From positions 8,480,501-8,544,500 of the forward strand of contig NZ_JAVDYC010000001.1 of NCBI RefSeq assembly GCF_031458255.1: a stretch of DNA of 64,000 nt, read 5' to 3'. Positions 59,130 through 64,000 of this stretch are shown here, one piece after another. The position numbers were made by a program, and so were the translations under genes. The stretch is from Catenuloplanes niger. GTDB lineage: Bacteria; Actinomycetota; Actinomycetes; Mycobacteriales; Micromonosporaceae. The notes beneath the pieces are model-generated. The model saw nothing but the letters and a program-made list of their open reading frames with translations. It did not search any database and was not told where the DNA came from. The first letter of the stretch is position 1; each line of letters starts with the position of its first letter.

Positions 59130-59671
59130 GGTTTCCTGCCTTTTTTGGACTTCAGATGTTTTTCGATCACCACTTGAGTTCTCTGGAACAGCCTTTCCGT
59201 CTTGTGGCGCCCAAATCCTGTAACCTTCATGGCCCCGTCGCGGCCGAATCGCTGAAACGACCACATGAGGTATACCCAGCGATCGTCCTCGGGGCAGGTT
59301 GCAAGGGCCTCATTTGCGCATGGAAACGACTTTGCGTGCTGTGTCATGACGCTTTCCAGCGCCGGTTCTTGCTGTTCTGGGTCCTGGCGTGCCGCACACC
59401 ACGGCGGGATCAGATCCTGTAGCGCGAGTAGATGACGCTTGTCGATCTCGTTCTTGCGTAGCGAGGGATCCTCCGGTGGGTGGTAGGTGAGGGAGTGTCT
59501 GACTGCGATCGCGCGGGTGTCCTCGAAATTCGGTGGTTTTCGACTCTCCAGGGATTTTGCGAGTTCATCCAGGAGGCAGGCCTGCTCCAGGCCCATGTGT
59601 CGTTGGGTCAGTAATCTGCTATTTGGATTGCCTGACTCGCCTTGGCTGCCCGGCCGGTCGTCGTCGCTCAT
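59126..59671 (-). CDS. Hypothetical protein with possible C-terminal helix-turn-helix
   Basis: A 181-residue protein I do not recognise. The C-terminus (DDRWVYLMWSFQRFGRDGAM... ERLFQRTQVVIEKHLKSKKGRKP) is basic and loosely like a sigma region 4 or HTH, following an acidic helical N-terminus. It is the first gene of a two-gene leftward unit with the membrane protein above (GTGA overlap). Base composition is much less GC-rich than the flanking DNA, which suggests recent acquisition. Confidence 0.6.
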   Translation of the reverse strand: MSDDDRPGSQGESGNPNSRLLTQRHMGLEQACLLDELAKSLESRKPPNFEDTRAIAVRHSLTYHPPEDPSLRKNEIDKRHLLALQDLIPPWCAARQDPEQQEPALESVMTQHAKSFPCANEALATCPEDDRWVYLMWSFQRFGRDGAMKVTGFGRHKTERLFQRTQVVIEKHLKSKKGRKP

Positions 59672-60176
59672 GTTCGTGGCCTCTAGTCAAATGCGGAATG
59701 GCCCGACTGCTCAGCAGTCGGGCCATTCCGAAAGTCTATTGGTTTGGGGGCGTGTGATTGCGCCCTGACGTCGTGCGCGGCGAGTGTTGCCCGCTGCCTC
59801 GCGTCGGGATAAACCATACCATATGCAACAAAAGTCCCGCAACGCCCGTATTCTGCTCTCTCGGTGCCGGGGCGCCGGTTGACGTCCGAGCTGGGCACCG
59901 GGAGGGTCGCCCGTCGTCCTCCCTGGAGAACGACGGGCGCTTCGTAGCGTGATGGGTGACGTCCCGTTCCTGTCGGCTGTGTGCAGCCCTGCTCAGTTGC
60001 CGACGGCGTGCTCCCGCGGAACCGGGGTGAGCCAGGTTGGGTCTTTGGAAGCGGTGTGACGGGGCGCACGACGGTGGAAACCGGGAATGCGGTCGCGCCG
60101 GGGGGACTTGTCGCGCACTGTAAGTGCGTCGGCCCGGGTGGGTCGTTACGTGCAGGTTAACGCGGCAGGGAGAGCG
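59672..60176. other. 505-bp stretch without a supported gene
   Basis: It holds a strong hairpin at 59695-59729, a second inverted repeat (CGCCCGTCGT at 59918-59927 with ACGACGGGCG at 59940-59949) and the promoter region of the MFS gene. Open frames across it lack coding character, and no tRNA or riboswitch was recognised. Confidence 0.5.
59695..59729. terminator. Hairpin with 17-bp arms
   Basis: GGAATGGCCCGACTGCT (59695-59711) and AGCAGTCGGGCCATTCC (59713-59729) are exact complements. It lies just upstream of the leftward hypothetical operon, where it would block readthrough from the right or act as a regulatory palindrome. Confidence 0.6.
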
Positions 60177-61454
60177 ATGACGGCGACCATGGAACGGCAG
60201 GTGGCAGCTGCCGCCACGCCGGGCGATCTGATGAGCACGACGCAGCGGTTCCGGCTGATCATCGTACTGGGGTCGCTGATCGCGATCGGTCCGCTCACGA
60301 TCGACATGTATCTTCCGGCGCTGCCCGCGCTCACCGCGGAGTTCGCGACCACGGCGGCGGCGGTGCAACTGACGCTGACCGGCACGCTGGCCGGGCTGGC
60401 GGCCGGGCAGCTGCTCATCGGCCCGCTCTCCGACGTGGTCGGGCGGCGAATCCCGCTGCTGGCCGGCACCGCGGTGCACGTGCTCGCCTCGGTCCTGTGC
60501 GTGTTCGCGCCGAACATCGGCACGCTCGGCGCGCTGCGCGTGCTGCAGGGGCTCGGTGCCGCCGCGGCCGCGGTCGTGGCGATGGCGATCGTGCGGGACC
60601 TGTTCACCGGGCTGCCCGCGGCGCGCATCCTGTCCCGGCTGATGCTGGTGATGGGCGCGGCGCCGGTGCTCGCGCCGACGCTCGGCAGCGCGCTGCTGTC
60701 CCGTACCGACTGGCGTGGGGTCTTCGCCGCTCTCGCGGTGTTCGGTGTGCTCCTGATCCTGATGACCGCGTTCGGGCTGCCGGAGACGCTGCCCCGCGAG
60801 CGCCGCCGGCCGGCCACCCCCGCGAGCGTGCTGCGTGCCTACGCCGGGCTGCTCCGGGACCGCGTCTACGTCGGGCTGGCGCTCACCACCGGCCTGACCA
60901 TGGCCGCGATCTTCGCCTACGTCGCGGGCTCGAGCTTCGTCATGCAGGGGGAGTTCGGGCTCACCGAGCAGCAGTTCGGTGTGGCGTTCGGCGGCGGCGC
61001 GGTCGGCATGATCATCGCGACGCAGCTGAACGTGCGCCTGCTGCGCTGGTGGACGCCGAGCCAGATCCTGGTGACCGCGCTGCTCGGTGGCCTGGCCGCC
61101 GGCGTGCTGCTGGTCGTGCTGACCGTGCTCGAGGTCGGCGGGCTGGCCGGTGTGCTGGCGCCGCTGTGGCTGGTGCTGGCCGCGGCCGGTCTGGCGTTCC
61201 CGAACGCGCCCGCGCTCGCGCTGTCCCGGCACGGCGAGGCGGCGGGCACGGCCGCCGCGCTGCTCGGCGCCGGCCAGTTCGGCATCGGCGCGCTGGCCGC
61301 CCCCGCGGTCGGCCTGCTCGGCTCGAACGCGCTCGCGATGGCCGCGGTGATCGCGGGCAGCCTGGCCGCGGCCGCGCTGGTGCTGCTCACGCTGGCCCGC
61401 CCGTGGCAGCTGACCGAGACCGTCCCGGCCGACGCCGCGGTCGCGGTGCACTGA
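60177..61454 (+). CDS. Bcr/CflA-type multidrug MFS exporter
   Basis: A 425-residue 12-helix major facilitator. GPLTIDMYLPALPALTAEF is the Bcr/CflA opening, LIGPLSDVVGRRIPLL is MFS motif A, and RVLQGLGAAAAAVVAMAIVRDLF is the antiporter helix 4-5 region. It would export drugs such as bicyclomycin or chloramphenicol, or small metabolites, by proton antiport. CAGGGAG precedes the ATG. GC returns to the genome level here. Confidence 0.9.
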   Translation: MTATMERQVAAAATPGDLMSTTQRFRLIIVLGSLIAIGPLTIDMYLPALPALTAEFATTAAAVQLTLTGTLAGLAAGQLLIGPLSDVVGRRIPLLAGTAVHVLASVLCVFAPNIGTLGALRVLQGLGAAAAAVVAMAIVRDLFTGLPAARILSRLMLVMGAAPVLAPTLGSALLSRTDWRGVFAALAVFGVLLILMTAFGLPETLPRERRRPATPASVLRAYAGLLRDRVYVGLALTTGLTMAAIFAYVAGSSFVMQGEFGLTEQQFGVAFGGGAVGMIIATQLNVRLLRWWTPSQILVTALLGGLAAGVLLVVLTVLEVGGLAGVLAPLWLVLAAAGLAFPNAPALALSRHGEAAGTAAALLGAGQFGIGALAAPAVGLLGSNALAMAAVIAGSLAAAALVLLTLARPWQLTETVPADAAVAVH

Positions 61455-61543
61455 ACTCGTCCCGCGCCACGACGTCTCCGCCTCACCCCCGGGTCGAGGC
61501 GGGGACGTACCCTCAGGGCGCGAGTGACGGAGGGTTAGGGAAG

Positions 61544-62230
61544 ATGCCTCAGCGGAGGAAGGCCCGGCCGGGCGGGGAGCTGGTGGCCGCGTCCGGCGTG
61601 ACGCCCACGTTCGAGAAGCTCCGCGACCTGGCCGACGACTTCTCGCAGTTCATGCTGCACTACAAGTTCGGGCTGGCCGAGGTCGAGACGAAGGTCAAGA
61701 TCCTGGCGGAGGAGCTGGCGCACAAGGGCCGGGGCAACCCGATCGAGCACGTCAGCCCGCGGTTGAAGACGCCGGCCAGCATCACGGCGAAGGCGACGCG
61801 GATCGGCTGTGCGATGACGGTCGACGAGGTCCGGGCGAACATCCGGGACATCGCCGGCATCCGGATCGTGTGCAGCTTCGTCTCCGACGTCTACACGGTC
61901 GCGGACATGCTCACCCGGCAGCCGGACATCAACCTGCTGCTCACCAAGGACTACATCGCGGCGCCGAAGCCGAACGGCTACCGCAGCCTGCACCTGATCG
62001 TGGAGATCCCGGTGTTCCTGTCCGACCGGGTCGTGGCGGTTCCGGTCGAGGTGCAGCTGCGCACGGTCGCGATGGACTTCTGGGCCAGCCTGGAACATAA
62101 GATCTACTACAAGTACGACCCGGACATTCCGGCCCCGTTGCGCGAGGAGCTGGTCGCGGCCGCCCACGACGCGGCCCGGCTGGACGAGCGGATGGAACGC
62201 CTGCACCGGGAGATCCACGGCCCACGCTGA
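61544..62230 (+). CDS. Small alarmone synthetase ((p)ppGpp synthetase, RelA/SpoT domain)
   Basis: A 228-residue synthetase-only RelA/SpoT protein. RLKTPASITAKATR, DIAGIRIVCSFVSDVYTV, KDYIAAPKPNGYRSLHLIV and VEVQLRTVAMDFWASLEHKIYYK are the substrate and catalytic blocks, the last containing the essential Glu-x-Gln. No hydrolase, TGS or ACT domain is present, as in YjbM/YwaC. It transfers pyrophosphate from ATP to GTP or GDP, adding an alarmone source besides the long Rel enzyme. Monocistronic, 89 bp after the exporter. Confidence 0.92.
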   Translation: MPQRRKARPGGELVAASGVTPTFEKLRDLADDFSQFMLHYKFGLAEVETKVKILAEELAHKGRGNPIEHVSPRLKTPASITAKATRIGCAMTVDEVRANIRDIAGIRIVCSFVSDVYTVADMLTRQPDINLLLTKDYIAAPKPNGYRSLHLIVEIPVFLSDRVVAVPVEVQLRTVAMDFWASLEHKIYYKYDPDIPAPLREELVAAAHDAARLDERMERLHREIHGPR

Positions 62231-62276
62231 GCGGTATCGGGGACGCCGCGGCCGTCCGGCTCCTACGGTGTAGGGC

Positions 62277-62615
62277 ATGACTCAGCTTCTCGTCACGCGG
62301 GACGGCCGGGGCCGGGGCGCGGACCGCCCGGCCCCCGTCCCCGGCCGGCTCGGTGACCTGCACGGACAGCGGCTCGGCGTGCTGGAACTGCCGCATCACA
62401 TGAGCCGCGGGCACCGCAGCCGCCGCCGCTACGACCTGGCCGATCCGGCCCAGGCGCGCAGCGCCTACCAGCACATACTCACCCACGCCGCGGGTGCGGG
62501 TGAGCTGTGCGACCTGGTGAACCGGGACCTGCTCGGCCGGATGTGGCCACACCTGCACCTGCCCGCCGCGGTCCGCGACGCCTGGCAGCGGCGCATCCCG
62601 GAGCTGGCCGCCTGA
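62277..62615 (+). CDS. Small hypothetical protein (112 aa)
   Basis: A basic 112-residue protein with no recognised family. A central HHMSRGHRSRRRYDLADPAQ segment leads into a helical C-terminus (ARSAYQHILTHAAGAGELCDLVNRDLLGRMWPHLHL). The start MTQLLVTRDGRGRG follows TAGGGC. Codon use is typical of the genome. GC-rich repeats start right after the stop. Confidence 0.6.
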   Translation: MTQLLVTRDGRGRGADRPAPVPGRLGDLHGQRLGVLELPHHMSRGHRSRRRYDLADPAQARSAYQHILTHAAGAGELCDLVNRDLLGRMWPHLHLPAAVRDAWQRRIPELAA

Positions 62616-62627
62616 CGCCGGCCCGGA

Positions 62628-62677
62628 CCGGCTGCCCAGGCCGGCTGCCCGGACGGGTCTGGGCAGGCCGGCTGCCC
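62628..62677. repeat. Short interspersed repeat CCGGCTGCCC, three copies
   Basis: CCGGCTGCCC occurs at 62628, 62641 and 62668, with partial copies between, just after a stop codon. It resembles the post-stop repeat blocks at 7494 and 27000 in position, though not in sequence. The rest of 62678-62900 shows no gene. Confidence 0.55.
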
Positions 62678-62900
62678 GGACCGGTGTCGCGTGCCGGTCG
62701 GTCCCCGGTCACCTCAGGACCCGGACCGGTCGGCACCGGTGAACCGGGCACCCGTCTTCGTGCGGCCGGCGTCGTTGCCGCCGATGGTCGCGGTGTCCAG
62801 CGCGGTGTCCTCGGTGAGGTGGTCCGGCGGCCGGCTGTCCTGGCCGTCGAGGCCGGGCGGCGTCGGTAGGGCGGCAATTGCGGAGAGTGACGGCTATTGG

Positions 62901-62949
62901 TTGACGCTACAACTTAGTGTCCGGTAGGGTGCAAGTTGTAGGTACAACT
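62901..62949 (+). promoter_or_regulatory. Promoter with overlapping inverted-repeat operator
   Basis: TTGACG (62901-62906) and TAGGGT (62925-62930) are -35- and -10-like, 18 bp apart. CTACAACTT (62907-62915) and AAGTTGTAG (62933-62941) form a perfect 9-bp inverted repeat that straddles the -10, and a third half-site TACAACT follows at 62943-62949. This is the layout of a repressor-controlled promoter, MarR-like in half-site sequence. Confidence 0.65.
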
Positions 62950-62960
62950 AAGGAGTCCGT

Positions 62961-63857
62961 ATGACCCCGCTCAGCACGACCGCGGCGGCCGACGCCCACA
63001 TCCCCGCGGGGCACCCGTTCGCCGCGCACCTGCGCCGTGCCGCCGCGCTCGGCGGTGCGGAGGCGCACCGCGGCTGGACCGAGGCCGACGGGCCGCTGCC
63101 CAGCCTGTACATCAGCCACGGTGCCCCGATGCTGTTCGAGATGACCGAGTGGATGACCCAGCTGCACGACTGGGCGCGGTCGCTGCCCCGCCCGAAGGGC
63201 GTCGTGATCGTGTCCGCGCACTGGGAGTCGGCGCCGCTCAGCGTGAGCAGCACGCAGGCCACCGAGCTGGTCTACGACTTCGGCGGCTTCCACCCGATGT
63301 ACTACCGGATGCGCTACGACACCCCGTCCGCCGGCCGCCTGGCCCGGGCCGTCGCCGGGTTGATGCCGGACACCGAGCCGGTGCACGAGCACCGTGGCCG
63401 CGGGCTGGACCACGGCGCCTGGGTGCCGCTGAAGATCATGTATCCGGAGGCGGACCTCCCGGTGCTGCAGCTGAGCATGCCCACCCACGACCCGGACCGC
63501 CTGCTGGACCTCGGCCGCCGCCTGCGTACGCTGCGCGAGTCCGGCGTGCTGGTGATCGGCTCCGGTTACATGACGCACGGACTGCCGTTCGTCGACTGGA
63601 GCCGGCCGGACGCGGTGCCCGGCTGGTCCTCGGACTTCGACACGTGGGCCGTCGAGGCGCTCGGCCGCGGCGACGTCGACGCGCTGGCCGCGTTCCGCGA
63701 CCGGGCGCCCGGCATGCCGTACGCGCATCCCACGGTCGAGCACTTCACGCCGCTGTTCGTCACGCTCGGTGCCGCCACCGACCCGGCCGCGCCGCCGACC
63801 TCGGTGATCGACGGCTACAGCATCGGGCTGGCCAAGCGGTCCCTCCAGGCGGCCTGA
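62961..63857 (+). CDS. LigB/DODA-family extradiol dioxygenase-like protein
   Basis: A 298-residue enzyme of the class III extradiol dioxygenase family. Likely metal ligands lie in LYISHGAPMLF (His near 52), VIVSAHWES and the RGLDHGAWVPL loop; GFHPMYYRMRYDTPSAG is the DODA-type substrate loop. Family members cleave catechols (DOPA dioxygenase, YgiD-like). The N-terminus is about 30 residues longer than in YgiD. GGAG lies before the ATG, and the repressor-type promoter upstream suggests induction by an aromatic or oxidant. Confidence 0.88.
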   Translation: MTPLSTTAAADAHIPAGHPFAAHLRRAAALGGAEAHRGWTEADGPLPSLYISHGAPMLFEMTEWMTQLHDWARSLPRPKGVVIVSAHWESAPLSVSSTQATELVYDFGGFHPMYYRMRYDTPSAGRLARAVAGLMPDTEPVHEHRGRGLDHGAWVPLKIMYPEADLPVLQLSMPTHDPDRLLDLGRRLRTLRESGVLVIGSGYMTHGLPFVDWSRPDAVPGWSSDFDTWAVEALGRGDVDALAAFRDRAPGMPYAHPTVEHFTPLFVTLGAATDPAAPPTSVIDGYSIGLAKRSLQAA

Positions 63858-63895
63858 CGGGTTTGCGCTGATGGCGCCGGGGAAACCGGGCGATC

Positions 63896-64000
63896 ATGAC
63901 GGATCACAAGGCGCGGATCACGCCCTACGAGGACGGGCCGCTGCTGGTGCGCGGCGACTTCGAACTGATGACGCCGGACGGGGAACTGATCGACGCGGGC
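63896..64000 (+). CDS. CDGSH iron-sulfur domain protein, 3'-partial
   Basis: The first 35 codons only (MTDHKARITPYEDGPLLVRG...). ITPYEDGPLLVRGDFEL is the usual N-terminus of small bacterial CDGSH proteins, which bind a 2Fe-2S cluster through a downstream CDGSH motif; that part lies beyond the window edge. It starts 38 bp after the dioxygenase and may be co-transcribed with it. Confidence 0.7.
   Translation, partial: MTDHKARITPYEDGPLLVRGDFELMTPDGELIDAG

Noticed and set aside
59683-60069. Leftward 128-codon frame between the low-GC unit and the MFS gene
   Set aside because: No ribosome site, no domain, overlaps a perfect hairpin, and codon positions show no coding bias.

Overview
The window comes from a very high-GC actinomycete chromosome. 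Third codon positions are almost all G or C, GTG and TTG starts are common, and genes overlap at ATGA or GTGA junctions. F420/LLM oxidoreductases, SARP regulators, type VII secretion-like proteins and DUF397/DUF6082 families occur together, which fits Micromonosporaceae or a related family. The genus cannot be fixed from sequence alone. No rRNA, tRNA, CRISPR array, transposase or integrase was seen.

Layout. 0-5 kb: an overlapping operon of class III aminotransferase (possibly running in from the left edge), zinc alcohol dehydrogenase and two family 2 glycosyltransferases, one membrane-bound and processive, closed by a terminator. 5-9.6 kb: single genes (alpha/beta hydrolase divergent from a CGNR regulator, small proteins), then a leftward candidate lanthipeptide-type RiPP locus: a 63-residue Cys-rich precursor, a fragment of a LanKC-type N-terminal domain, and a LanC cyclase with a CCG zinc motif but no kinase. 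9.6-16 kb: AI-2E-family permease, a large SARP/NB-ARC regulator and a DrrAB-like exporter. 16-22 kb: tryptophan-2,3-dioxygenase-like enzyme, then leftward secreted beta-propeller-like and glycosidase proteins.

22-24.5 kb: methionine importer metN-metI-metQ. 24.6-37 kb: housekeeping and accessory genes (serine hydrolase, CBS-BON protein, D-cysteine desulfhydrase-like enzyme, type VII-like proteins, a TetR/FAD-monooxygenase pair with a perfect 20-bp operator, P-loop kinase, GNAT, LysR/F420 oxidoreductase pair). 37-40.4 kb: a five-gene leftward type VII secretion-like cassette (two YbaB-like proteins, a WXG100-like protein, a larger WXG-domain protein, a membrane protein).

40.4-50.1 kb: an organosulfur-scavenging operon, probably the best-defined regulatory system here. 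It runs promoter element, short Cys-containing leader peptide, oligopeptide-type ABC importer, then four LLM flavin monooxygenases, one of them disrupted by two internal deletions. The leader's last Cys codon lies in an RNA arm complementary to the Shine-Dalgarno of the first structural gene. An 18-bp element upstream of the leader recurs upstream of metNIQ, so both operons may share a sulfur regulator.

50-57 kb: another LLM protein, an FN3/Pro-rich secreted protein, and a two-component system divergent from an ABC-2 exporter. 57-60 kb: a visibly lower-GC patch of hypothetical genes with strong hairpins, including a DUF6082-like gene whose best start lies behind a C7 tract in the wrong frame. 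60-64 kb: Bcr/CflA-type MFS exporter, small alarmone synthetase, LigB-type dioxygenase behind an inverted-repeat operator, and the start of a CDGSH protein cut by the right edge.
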